From Colias croceus (lineage: Eukaryota; Arthropoda; Insecta; Lepidoptera; Pieridae): a DNA stretch of 64,000 nucleotides. The position numbers and the translations under genes are program-made. Shown here one piece after another: positions 37,713-48,307 of the stretch (the stretch's first letter is position 1; each line of letters begins with the position of its first letter). Under the pieces are notes generated by a model that did not search any database, was not told the origin of the DNA, and was given only the letters and a program-made list of their open reading frames with translations. The stretch spans positions 250,501-314,500 of the forward strand of contig NC_059550.1 of the NCBI RefSeq assembly GCF_905220415.1. The letters run 5' to 3'.

Positions 37713-38078
37713 GGCGACTACACCACCGAAACTAGCGCCCCCCCAACATTTTATTTTTCTACTCCTAAACCAGATCAAATTTAAAAAATCTAGCTCGGTA
37801 CTTTGCTAGTATATTACTTGTAGTATTTTTGGTATTACTTTTCATTATTTTGCATTCGGTAAATTAGGAGAACTTTTGATTACCGCCAAAAGTGGCCACT
37901 TTTGGCGGTAATCAAAAGTTCTCTAGAATAATGAACAGTTAGAATAGTGAAAAGTAATACCAAAAATACTACAAGTAATATACTAGCAAAGTACCGAGCT
38001 AGATTTTTTAAATTTGATCTGGTTAAGGAGTAAAAAAATAAAATGTTCGGTGGCGCTAGTTTCGGTGGTGTAGGCCTC
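37713..38078. mobile_element. 366-bp near-perfect palindrome (fold-back MITE, TTAA target)
   Basis: The two 183-bp arms are complementary with only scattered substitutions, and there is no spacer: the symmetry axis lies at 37895/37896 in GTGGCCAC, exactly the midpoint of the element. The ends read GGCGACTACACCACCGAAAC on the left and the complement of GAGGCCTACACCACCGAAAC on the right. TTAA on both sides is the duplication of piggyBac- or Kolobok-type transposition. It encodes nothing. It lies 2.2 kb upstream of a Vsx exon and, if that gene's transcript covers it, would form a long RNA hairpin. Confidence 0.9.
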
Positions 38079-38082
38079 TTAA
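38079..38082. repeat. TTAA target duplication, right
   Basis: TTAA directly after the right end of the palindromic element. Confidence 0.75.
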
Positions 38083-40243
38083 CTAGATCTTAATAAATCT
38101 AAATTTTGAACCAAAACATCGAGCTTTCGATTCAAAAAAAATATGGGCAAAATAAAAACGATCCAGTCGATTATCAAGAAGGAGCAATTACCAAATAATT
38201 ATGCGGCTCGAATAAAGGTCTTGTTTGTTATTATGTGCAACAGTGTAAAGTGGCAGTCGCTCTTAAGCTTTTGGACCCCTCCCTTAAGGACCCCGCTGTT
38301 GAAAATTTACCCTTATCACCGTGCAATAAAGTTGTTTTTTGTGTGGTGTATGTGTTCGTGGTGACGCATACATTGAGATCTGTAATGATCTTACCGTAAC
38401 CGACTTATGATCCCCGCTTAGCTCGTTATGTGCGTAAGTTTCTTGTATTGATTTCCAATTTACAAGGGGAGATGTTCGTAGGTATTCGATAGCTGAACTG
38501 GTGACAATGTTTTTGAAATGTTAGAGAAGTTTACACATTATTCAAAACATGCGTAAATTGTAGGTATCTTTTTATAGGTACGAACTACTAGGTAGTATTT
38601 TAAACATATATGTAAATACAACGCAGATATAAGAATATAATATGTCTCGAAAGATAATATTCTTTTAATCGAAATAAACTTAAAAAATTATAGACTCATA
38701 TAAAATTAATAATGAGGTAGGTACCTATGGTACCAAGTTGTAAGCTCTACGATCTATCTATCTCTATACATATACAAATTAGGTCTCAATTTTTGTACAA
38801 ATTCTATATTATATTTTCAACTAAAGCAAGAATTCCTCAAATTCAGACTTACATGACCATGCAATTTGTTGCATGTAGAGTTTCAATGAAATTGCTAGGT
38901 AGGTACTTATATTATTTATTTTTTTAGAAAAGTTAGATTTGATATAATAATAAATTCGAGTAGATATAGGATAAAATGGAGGGATAATCAGCGTATTTCT
39001 TACTATTGCTGGTAAAAAATGCCCAATTGTTTTATACATTATAGATTTTTGTAAAAAAGTCAGAAGCGAAAGGAAGTGTTTGGACCATCGCATAATTCTA
39101 ACTTAACTAAGTTATACGTATAATGAAAACAGTATTCTAGCTTTACAAGTACAGAGTGCTCGGTAAGTTAAATAGAATTTTAAACTTAACTTCAAGTTAT
39201 CTTCGCTCGTAGTTCTAAGAAGACGTACCTAAGTAGGGAACAATCTAAGAAACAAAATCTTTGTGGGTATTTTAAATACCAAGTAAGAAACTAGAATCAA
39301 TTATACTTTATCTTTAAGGCGACATAAAAAAAATATTTTTAAGTTTAACTTTAAGCCGTCAAATAATTCAATAATTTTAAAAATTAAAAAGTCAATGTCC
39401 ACACAAAACCGATTTCACACTTTTATCAACTAACAGTAGCGGAATAAAACAAACAAAACAAATGGAACATTACACTATCCCTCACACGTGGCTTGACCTC
39501 ACAACATGTTACCCTTTAACAAACATCCATTGCGATTCGTCACACACCACATATATCACTGGCTCCAATCATCTATACATTGCTTGTTCCTATTCTATCC
39601 CAACTTTTTGCTCTACTAAACGCGCAATGTACGTGCAAACGGCGATACTATCGAGGGTAGTAAATTTAATAATTCATTGTCGTATTCATTGGTGCAAATT
39701 CAATTACGAGGTTTCCCCAGGGCATGTCCTGGGCTGGTGCCCGGGGACACATTCTATTAACCCATGTCGCCTGTTTACTAATTCATTTGGCAATCACATT
39801 CTGTAATTATGTGACTAGTTCGGGTACGGTATCATAACCGTGGTGTTAACGATTTTATAGTTTGAAAGTTATTGTGATGGACGTTTTGAGAATAAAGAAG
39901 ATTGTTGAGGAAGAATTTTATTTGAACTATTAGCTCCTTTTGGTTCCATAATAACTTTGAAAGAACATAAGATATGTAGAGCTCATATTATGAACATAAC
40001 AGGACATTATTGCAATTGCTTGTTAAAATTTAATTTTTCAATATCCCTAGTTTTCTTTTTTATACTTCTATAATTGTTTTTATTTTGTATAAGAATGAAT
40101 GCTGGAAAAAATGAATAGAATAATTAGGATAGGTACGTAAATGCCGACTAAAAATCAATCCTGATGATTCATGAATATATTTTAATGAATAATGTATGGT
40201 ATACCTAGTTGTATTGAAAATTAAATTCGATTATTTCTCCCAG
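38083..40243. other. Non-coding DNA upstream of the first recognised Vsx exon
   Basis: No exon was recognised. A 114-codon plus-strand open frame at 39462-39806 is long for this composition but has no domain, no codon bias like the Vsx exons, and no splice or start context I would trust. The interval 39690-39840 contains an interrupted palindrome CCCAGGgcatgtCCTGGG and looks like unique, lower-AT DNA. Part of this stretch should be the intron preceding the exon at 40244, because that exon starts in mid-codon after an AG. Confidence 0.5.
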
Positions 40244-40334
40244 GTGTATCATCAATCGAAGCTGCAAAAGACTTCACAGTAGACGGTCTTACGGGCTACA
40301 ATGGAAAGAAAAAGAAGAAAAAAAGGAGACATAG
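40244..40334 (+). CDS. Vsx: Vsx homeobox protein, exon with pre-homeodomain region (internal, partial gene)
   Basis: This 91-bp internal exon encodes VSSIEAAKDFTVDGLTGYNG followed by six lysines and RRH. That is the conserved segment immediately before the homeodomain of Vsx (Chx10-type) transcription factors, plus the basic arm. The acceptor is TTATTTCTCCCAG, a good polypyrimidine tract and AG. The donor is AG|GTAACT. The exon begins with the last two bases of a codon (probably Gly, GGT), so an upstream coding exon ending in phase 1 must exist; I did not find it. Its last two bases (AG) join T from the next exon to give Ser, so the sequence runs RRHS-RTIF. Vsx proteins are nuclear regulators of visual-system and interneuron fates in animals. 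The assignment is strong because this exon and the one at 40822 join in frame into one recognisable domain. Confidence 0.9.
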
Positions 40335-40821
40335 GTAACTATTTACTTATATAATTAATAATGATGTAATTCACAATTGCTTTGTCGGAGTCCTTCGAGG
40401 CGACGATATTAAATAAAACTGCAGGATTCACTCTATTTAGACTTATTTGAAAATACAATTAATATGTTATAATTATTATTTAGCAGAAGAGTGATTTTTA
40501 AATAATTTCTCATTGACACACAATGTTTGTTAACTGTTAAGATTTTCCTAAACACTTTCTGTAAAGTTATTCAATAAAGCTAAAATGATTAGCTTAAAGT
40601 TAGCATACAATTTAAAAATTGTACTTATGATAATTGATTGCAAAGCGAATTCTATTAATCTCTAAACAGACCACTAGGTAGTGAAATTTTTTCTAAATCC
40701 GTTAAGCAGTTTTGATGGTCTATCGCCAAACAAACCACTAAACCATTCCTCGTTAAGAAGTGCCAATCCAGGTCTAAACCATTCTGTACCAAATCCAGGT
40801 CTAATGGTATTCTGGTTACAG
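40335..40821 (+). other. Vsx: Vsx intron
   Basis: This 487-bp GT-AG intron separates the basic pre-homeodomain exon from the main homeodomain exon. Its 3' part carries a short imperfect repeat: AATCCAGGTCTAA occurs at 40765-40777 and 40792-40804, and CTAAACCATTC also recurs. The polypyrimidine tract before the acceptor (TTCTGGTTACAG) is weak. Confidence 0.88.
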
Positions 40822-40948
40822 TCGAACGATCTTCACCTCGTACCAACTGGACGAGCTGGAGAAAGCCTTCAAGGACGCTCACTACCCCGACGTGTACGCG
40901 CGCGAGATGCTCTCCCTCAAAACTGACCTGCCGGAAGACAGGATACAA
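40822..40948 (+). CDS. Vsx: Vsx homeobox protein, homeodomain exon (helices 1-2 and start of helix 3)
   Basis: This 127-bp exon encodes homeodomain residues from Arg5 to Gln46, beginning RTIFTSYQLDELEKAF and ending LPEDRIQ. Conserved core residues F8, L16 and F20 are in place. AHYPDVYAREML with TDLPEDRIQ is diagnostic of the Vsx/Chx10 group; Rx, Phox2, Alx and Unc-4 differ here. Donor CAA|GTAAGT falls exactly after codon 46, the classic 46/47 intron of paired-class homeobox genes. The recognition helix (VWFQNRRAKW) and the CVC domain must lie on later exons, and I find none up to 64000. About four fifths of third codon positions are G or C, in strong contrast to the surrounding AT-rich DNA. 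An antisense open frame at 40655-41035 is only a shadow of this exon. I cannot say which of the insect Vsx paralogues this is. Confidence 0.95.
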
Positions 40949-43155
40949 GTAAGTGAATCTCTTGAAAAGGCGAAGATGTACCTGAAGACAGAAATAAAAA
41001 TTAGTGGTGCTGTCCACATTTCGTTTACTATCCAAAGGTATTTAATTTTATTACGAAGGTAGTATGAAAGATTAATACCGCTGCATGTTCATGAAAAAGA
41101 TGTGCGTCATTTACGATACTCACTATTTGTAGAAAGTTAAGGTAGAAAGTTATATTAAGAGCAAACTTTTTAATTTACATTCTATAAGTTCTAATAAAAA
41201 TACCTTACCTATAACTTGGGATAAACAATTGACGCTGTTTTTTGAAGTGCTGTTTATAAGTAATTACAACTCTAGACTTTCTTCTTTGCTACATTGCTTA
41301 GTACTTAATTCTTATAATCTATAATTGTATCTAGATATTCTTTCTTTAACCATTCATCCTTATATCCTCAAAACACGACACATTAACAAGATAAGGCCAG
41401 CTCTAAGCGCTCGACAAAAGGACTAATTGAGTCACAAAAAGCGATTGCTCCAAGACTCCAATAATTGGATTGGGCGCGCCTCCGCTGATCCTGTTACGTC
41501 AATTGGCGTCGATTGTAATGTGACACTGTTTTGTGTTGCGGCAACAACGGTCGGATCTTACTAAAGAATATAGAGCAGTCATAATGTTGGGGATTTTTTA
41601 TAAGTTAGGAAGTCGAGAATTTGTCTTCCTTGGTTTTGGTTAACCTTCAAAAGCAAGGAAGACCTATTTAAAATACTAATATTGCGATAGAAATAATTTG
41701 TGTTTCATTTGATATAGGTACCTACGTATAGTTTTTGATAGGTTGTGTGATTTATGATCTAGTCGGTGATTTTATCTCATATGAAGATAAAAATATGTAT
41801 ATGAAGACATTATTTGTTTTAAGGTCTTATATATTTTATCAATAATCATTGTAACGTACAAAATAACAGTAATTTATACTACTCAATAAATAATACTTTA
41901 CAATCAATAAGTCTTGACTCTAAACAAAGTTCTACAATCCCGCACATGACGACGGTATCGACTAATAAATAAATTCTTAATCTATTTGCATCACTAATTT
42001 CTACGCAATAATTTCTTAAAAAATCCCATCTCCAGGTAGCTACGTAAACTAAAAGGATCGAATTCGAGCCCAATAGACGCAACATGATACTTTAAGATTC
42101 GCGGAACGTTACGCAATTTTTTCATTTCATCTATTGTAGTCCGATTGACGGGTTTTATTGACATTAATTATGTCGAATAGCTCCACGTCAGCATTATTAA
42201 TTAATAAATGGCGGATTAATTGACAAGGGTCCCCTCGGCAGTGCCCCTTGGACGAAATCCGGAACTTTTATGTTTACCGATATTTTAATTCGACCGTGAA
42301 TGGTTGCTTTATGTGGGGAATCTTTTTTTTAATTTGTGTTGAAATTATTATTAATTTTTTTTAAGGTAGTTTCTTTATCGATTTTCTAAGATAAGACTTT
42401 GATATTCTTTATGTAGGTATACGCCTCTTCGCTAGCTAATAATTTACTCACCTAGGCGTATCAAAATAGCCTACAGATATTGATATCATTCCAGACCATA
42501 GACTATTTTCTATGCTACCGATACAGAAACTATGTATGAATTTTTGATAATTACAATAGAGCTACGATTTAAAAACTCAGAGTGTTTCAAAATTATTAAC
42601 ATTTATACAGTAGTTAACAATAGTAGATTAAGAAGCAGAAAAGATTTCATCTTGATTACAGAAAACATTAGTTAGGATAAATAGATAATCTCAGCTATAA
42701 ATAGGTTTAGTGAATGTTTTTTTGAAATTTGGTGGAAGATAATTTGCGTAGGTAGGTATACGATATGAATATTTTTATAGGTTTTAACAAGAATTATATT
42801 ACTTAAAGTAACTACATAGTTTAACGAATTTTTACAGAATAAATATTTAGGTATTTTTTATCAATCAACGACATAGGTAAAATAAGGGTAAACTGCAGGC
42901 AAACAGCGCAATGTTGAAATACTTGGCTTACTAAAATATACTTAACCCTACATTCGTGCTTTGTACATGAAAATTAAATTATGCAGTAAACAATAAACAA
43001 CGGTTTTGCATTAACTTAAACAACAGTAACTCGCTAGGTAGGTACATACGTTATAATTACAAACCACTAAAACTGTGATTATTATTAATAATTTTTCCGT
43101 TTGCGGCTCCACACAACGGGGCTCAAGTGTCGCTTTCCCTCGGAAACGGGGAAAA

Positions 43156-43200
43156 CATACCCCCCCCCCCCTCCTCCCCTCCGACCCTCACCCCTAACGA
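43156..43200. other. C-tract island (G-quadruplex potential on minus strand)
   Basis: A run of about 13 Cs continues into CTCCTCCCCTCCGACCCTCA. The minus strand is G-rich, with runs suited to quadruplex formation. It lies in a low-repeat part of the presumed Vsx intron. Confidence 0.6.
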
Positions 43201-44943
43201 GCCACCCTCGCGAAATCCATCAGAAAATAAACTTTAACCTAACCGCATAGAGTGTATTGCCTCTCAATTTGGCAGGAAATTATTTGAGAACGTTCAAAAA
43301 TGGCTCGTATGTAGGGAGACTTGAAGTTTAAGATGGCTGCACTATGGTGAATTCGGCATAATAGCGGACTAGAGATTAGGTTTCCCCGATCCGGGAGACG
43401 CTGCAATAAATGAATTATTGTGCAATTCAATTCGTATATAAAGCATGAAACGTATCCGGTATTAATTAAATTTTGCTTGTTAATATGTTGGCGATGTTTC
43501 TTCTCAGTTTCATAGATAGTAGGTAGGTGTATTCTACTATCCATGTATGATATTTATTTATTTATTTAGGGATTAAATCTTTATTTTAGATGACAGTTCA
43601 TTAAAAGTTATTTTTATGAAACTAATATTCGTTGTACTTACATCTCTATGTACTTACTGACTATTGATAAACATACAAGTAGTAGGTACTACCTACCTAG
43701 GTACGTAAACATAATTGAATCGAAAAAACAGGTTTCGAAATGCTATAAGAGAATTTTTAGACAGATATTCTCTTTTTTCTTAATATTTAAAATACATATT
43801 CAGCAAATGATTACAGGTGTTACAGTATTTACTTTTTTCATAATAATTTTTATGGAGTGTAAAATGTTTAAAATCCTATCAAGATGCCTTCACAAATTTG
43901 CCATACACAAAACATAATCAATTCTTTAAGACAACCAACGCCATCTAGCGAGCCGAAACGAAACAGGCCGTAGCTATGGCGACCGCGCGCTGATTGGCCA
44001 CTTTTGTACTACCCGTCCGCGCCAGAAAGAACTAAGACCACATTCATCCACTCAACATTCCATCTTACGCGATTTGCATAAAGTGCATTTTTGCGTAAGA
44101 CGAGCGTGTAGTTGCGACTTTTATATTCGGTTGTGTGATATGATTAGCTCCGCCTTTCCCGGTGGCATGGCGGCCGGTTTGTCTTGAGATTTTGTCTTTT
44201 CATGCCATTTCGTTTTCACTCGACATGTGAACGTTTGAGAATTATTTTGCTCGCACAGGATTAATTGCATGACTTAATTAAATAGAAAATATGAGTTTTC
44301 TTTGTGTACCTACTCGTGAATTATATTTTCGTTTTAATTAATTTTCTGAATGATATAATCAATAAGGTTGCCTTGTTAAATGAGTTAGGTACCTACTAAT
44401 ATAATTATTGTTTGTAGCGGTCAGGGATCGGTTTAACGAAGTGTTTTGTTTAATTTCATTTATATAATTAAAGAATAATATTTTATTCGACCCGGCATTT
44501 AATAATGTCTAAATTTTAAAAACTTGTAAATAAATAAGTAGGTATGAAAAAGATACCAAATATGTAGATACCTACCTACTATGTAAATACCTCTAGGTAG
44601 GACCTAGCTATTTTAAGTTTTATTTTAATGAAATTATGATAAGTCATTCACCAAACAAATCATCTAGATAGGTAAATAAAAGTCGGTCATTATCTACCTA
44701 GGTATAATGAAGAAGAATTAATTCTTATAAGATTTTACGAAAACGTACCGATCTACCTAATACCAAGATATACCTAAAACTTATACCAAACAAAATACCT
44801 ATGTATCATAGGTACATTACCTATTACCCAAAAATTCGCAGGGAAAGCAACCTTCAAATATGCTATTAACAAATCCACATACCTATAATATACATTTAAC
44901 TTCACTTTATGAATATGCAAGCTAATAGGCATAGGAAATGCTA

Positions 44944-45025
44944 ACCCGGGTATCCTGAGCTACCGGATAATGCGATATCCGTGCGGGCGCCGGGCGATCG
45001 ATCCCAACGCAACGGGTAATCACGT
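44944..45025. promoter_or_regulatory. GC-rich motif island A
   Basis: Contains ACCCGGGTATCC, CCGGATAATGCGATATCCG and CGCCGGGCGATCGATC within 82 bp of AT-rich DNA. Related words occur in the island at 47388-47472, on the far side of the piggyBac-like insertion. It may be an enhancer-like element; this is inferred from motif sharing only. Confidence 0.3.
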
Positions 45026-45083
45026 TTATTCAATGTAGGTACCTACGGGTCTGTTTGTTTCCCTGTAAAACTTATAGCGTCTG

Positions 45084-45230
45084 TCCCTACTAATATTATA
45101 AACGCGTAAGTAACTCTGTCTGTCTGCCTGTTACGCTTTCTCGCTTAAACCTCTCAACCGATTTTGATGAAATGTACACATCGACGATAGGTATATTATG
45201 TTTCGTTTATTATATCCTTGTGATAATTAT
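45084..45230 (+). mobile_element. Helitron-like element, copy 10 (5' fragment)
   Basis: The 5' part TCCCTACTAATATTATAAAC, the CTGTCTGTCTG tract and CTCTCAACCGATTTTGATGAAAT are recognisable. The 3' half with hairpin and CTAG is missing, so the right limit is approximate. Confidence 0.6.
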
Positions 45231-45710
45231 CAAGTAGGTAGGTAGGTTCCTAAGTATGTACCTACCTATTCTTTAATAAAACTAAGGCAGTTTTTATTAA
45301 GGACCAATTAATACTTGCAGAGATAATGCAGGTTATAAAATTAGGAAATTACATTAGGCAGGTATACCGACCAACCTAATTGTGAGAAATATGCAATAAT
45401 TCTTTATCTTATCTGGTTTTCATTTAAATTAAAATTTAGATATTGAAATATTATTGTTTTGTTTCACAGTTGAAATTTTAATAAACCTATAATTTTCAAC
45501 TTCGGTTTCATTTTCCCACTAAAATGTACCGGAGTTCCTCTGATATTTTCTCTACCTCTGAAAATTCATTCGAAGTTGCTATGCAGTTTACAGACAGTAC
45601 ATTTTAAGAACTAAGTAGAATTATTGATTAAGTATTAACACAATCTACTCTAAATAATTTCAGCCAAACGATAGATACCTAATAAGTATCTTCTAAAATA
45701 AACTTTTTAT

Positions 45711-45714
45711 TTAA
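45711..45714. repeat. TTAA target duplication, left
   Basis: TTAA adjoining the left terminal repeat of the piggyBac-like element; its partner is at 47264-47267. Confidence 0.75.
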
Positions 45715-47263
45715 CCCCTTATTGCATGAATTATTAAGGAGATGAAATAAAAATTATTTTTTTGCAAAAAAGTGTTTATTAGACCTTACATTATGAGATC
45801 AAATTGAGAAAAAAAATTATTTACTTATATTATAGAAAATATATAACGGCGCCATATATGGACTCGTATGCAGTGTTTGTTGTATTTTTTCTGTCATATA
45901 TGGCTTCGTATGCAATTAGAAAAAAGTAACTAATTAATAAAATAAAAACATATTCCGGATTAATTTCACACACACGGTTGCTAAGCCCCAAACTAAACTT
46001 AAGCTTGTATCCTGAATGCTTAGTCAACTGATATGCTACATATACTTTACATAAATCCTATCCTACTTATATTATAAATTCGAAAGTTTGTGAGGGTGGA
46101 TGTATGTGTATGTGTTTGTTTGTTACTGTTTCACGCAAATACTACTGAACCGACTTCTATGAAATTTAGCACACATAATATAGAGGGTAACTTGGACTAA
46201 CACATAGGATAGGTTTTATCCCGAAAATCCCACGGGAACGGGAACTATGCGGGGTTTTCTTTGAAAACGCGGGCGAGGCCGCGGGCGAAATGTTAGTACT
46301 TTATATGGATACCTAAATAACACCCAGAATCACAGCCAACTTATACTTCGTGAAATTGCTTAAAACAATTACGTTTGTCATTATAACATAAAAACACGTT
46401 ATATTTTTCACATAACGTGAAGGAACGAAATTGGAACAATATAGGCATAGCTGACGGGCGTTCTTCTTCCAAATTCGGTAATGACTAATCCCATCAGACC
46501 GTACAGAATCAAAGTGAAAATCTAGATGTCCTGCAGGAGTTTTTCGTAGCTTTTTTGCGGTAATTGGCGAGTCAGAAATACTGAGGAGACTCCAGAGATG
46601 CCGATGTTTCTAAGTTTTTGAGAGACGACCACGTCTTTTGGTAATAAGAGCTTTCCCTGACTTTCGCATTTGCTCTGAAACGGCTAATTAAAAATCATAC
46701 AGTGGCATATAGCATGAGTCTGTATTTATTGATGATGATATAATATTTACATGCTTAGCATAGTGAGATAAAAGTGTCTAGGATTGATACTGGAACAATC
46801 AGTGAAAGTATCCTTGAATGCTGTGCTTGAATGCATACCCAGCCACATATGACATAATATATTTTGGACGGAATGCATACGAAGCCAAATATGACAGATT
46901 TGGAAAAGTACAAAAAAACATGATTAAAGCAAAAAAACAACCTAACCAAATGTTTTACCTTATTTTAGAAAGACTAAAGAATGAAGAAATATTTTTTTTC
47001 ATGGCTTTACTCACCTTTTTGATATTGAAATCTTAATTTGAAAATCACGGTTTTTTCCGCGCACCCAAACCGTCGCACGCGCTAGACTAAATCTATAATA
47101 TATCTGATGGATAATATTTACACTGTATAAATTAATTACATTCCAATTCTCGATGAAATGCTGTTTAAGATGTAAGGTAGTTTTTTTAGATATTGTTTAT
47201 AGTTAGCCTATAAAAAATTCATAAACTTCGTCGTCCATATATGGCTCTGTATGCGGTAAGGGG
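45715..47263. mobile_element. piggyBac-like non-autonomous TTAA element
   Basis: The ends are inverted repeats, CCCCTTATTGCAT on the left and ATGCGGTAAGGGG on the right, directly bounded by TTAA on both sides. That is the piggyBac-type target duplication and CCC...GGG terminus. A motif close to CATATATGGCTTCGTATGCA occurs about five times near the ends: 45853 and 45896 forward, about 46826 and 46872 inverted, and 47235 forward. This resembles repeated transposase-binding sites. I find no transposase reading frame. A short minus-strand open segment near 46530-46680 could be a remnant. A Helitron-like element (46056-46296) is nested inside. Excluding that insertion it is about 1.3 kb. Confidence 0.78.
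46056..46296 (+). mobile_element. Helitron-like element, copy 11, nested in the TTAA element
   Basis: Starts TCCTATCCTACTTATATTATAAA after an A. It has the GCGGGCGAGGCCGCGGGC hairpin region and ends in TTAG followed by T, a one-base change from the usual CTAG. It belongs to the same subfamily as the copy at 33841 and is younger than the surrounding piggyBac-like element. Confidence 0.78.
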
Positions 47264-47267
47264 TTAA
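47264..47267. repeat. TTAA target duplication, right
   Basis: TTAA adjoining the right terminal repeat of the piggyBac-like element. Confidence 0.75.
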
Positions 47268-48307
47268 ATCACGCAAATAAAGCCACAGGATAAAACTACT
47301 GTGAAACTAAAACATTATATAAGCAGCTACGAGTGTAATAAATAAATAGAAATTAACGAAATATTCAGTATTGAGCACGATTACAACATAACGGATATCC
47401 GGGTAAAGTGAAGTTGGCCGGATAATCGCGTCACCCGGTTATTAGGCGCTGTCCGGGATCCGCTATTATTATACTATTTGTTTTATTGTTAACTAATTGA
47501 GTGGTTAGATTACAGGTGGATTTAGTAATGCTGTTATTTTGGTATACCGTATAGGTACACCTAAGAATTAAGGTAGGGACATAGGTAGGTATAGGTAATA
47601 GATGTACCTAAATATTGTATATCGTGAATCTTATGTTATAAAAAAATGTTGTAATAGGTACCTAAGTTCAAAATCTTGCGAACTAGGAAATATGCAACTG
47701 AATCGATTCTTTAATTGATTTTAAACTTTGTTTCAGTGGAGTTTTGGTAATTTCGGATTCTAAATCATAGGTTTAGGTAGCTATTGGACATGTTTTCTCA
47801 ATAGGTACCTATCTAGGTAGGTACCTACACGAGTATAGCAATGCGAATAATAAAATAAAATTGAAATAACGATATTCTTTGATATTCTGTCCATAGTAGA
47901 TAGAAGAACATCATAGAATATCGTTAGGTATAACCAATCTCTTTAACAGATGAAACACACAAGCCGAATCAATAAAACTTTAAAACAAATACGCACTGTT
48001 ACGTCCAAGATTTTACTAATTATATAACGTACAATTTCATTAGTGGGGACAATGCGACCCAGACGGGGGGTATGGACGGGAGGGGGGGCGAATTTAGCAA
48101 TTAGCGTGCCTTCCTAATAGCCACCTAGCGACCAGAATACTGACCCCTGGTTGTGGGTTATGGAAAGGGAAACGGGTGTCTTGGCAGCTGGTCGTGCGGT
48201 ATGTAAGGTATGGCTAGTTATGGATCGTTCGTTTGGTATTTTGATTTGTCTATTCTTGTTGTAGGAGGATTTTTGTACGTGTGTGTTCGCAATGGATTAA
48301 AGCGTTA
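47268..48307. other. Non-coding stretch with motif island B and a G tract
   Basis: I see no gene. It contains the GC-rich island at 47388-47472, a dense run of TAGGTA/TACCTA words at 47540-47830, and a G-tract patch at 48058-48090 (GACGGGGGGTATGGACGGGA and a following run of seven Gs). Confidence 0.5.
47388..47472. promoter_or_regulatory. GC-rich motif island B
   Basis: Contains the 10-bp palindrome CGGATATCCG running into GGGTA, then GGCCGGATAATCGCG, ACCCGG and CCGGGATCCG. It shares the words CCGGATAAT, GATATCCG and CCGGGTA with the island at 44944-45025. Enhancer function is inferred, not shown. Confidence 0.3.

Larger units (their letters stand above)
40949..45083 (+). other. Vsx: Start of presumed large Vsx intron (after homeodomain codon 46)
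   Basis: The donor GTAAGT at 40949 opens an intron with no matching downstream exon in the window. This part holds no recognised gene or transposon. Candidate islands are 41390-41540, 42090-42300 and 43070-43420 (low repeat content, higher GC). The interval 43156-43200 is a C tract. The interval 43920-44220 is CpG-rich, with ATGGC/GCCAT words at 44167 and 44204. From 44370 the DNA becomes dense in TAGGTA/TACCTA words. Confidence 0.6.

Noticed and set aside
39462..39806. 114-codon plus-strand open frame just upstream of the Vsx exons
   Set aside because: No domain, signal peptide or Vsx octapeptide is visible, and codon use does not resemble the Vsx exons. It does not end at a donor in the required phase.
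40655..41035. 126-codon minus-strand open frame
   Set aside because: It is the antisense shadow of the GC-rich Vsx homeodomain exon. The plus-strand translation is a recognisable homeodomain and the minus-strand one is not.
46530..46680. Short minus-strand open segment inside the piggyBac-like element, considered as a transposase remnant
   Set aside because: It gives only about 50 codons before a stop and shows no catalytic or zinc-binding motif I can recognise, so I did not call it a pseudogene.
10155..46690. TAATTAGC words (near 10155, 12369, 23624, 46683) as Vsx self-binding sites
   Set aside because: About four occurrences on both strands is close to what I estimate for chance in DNA this AT-rich, and one lies inside a transposon. 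There is no sign of enrichment.
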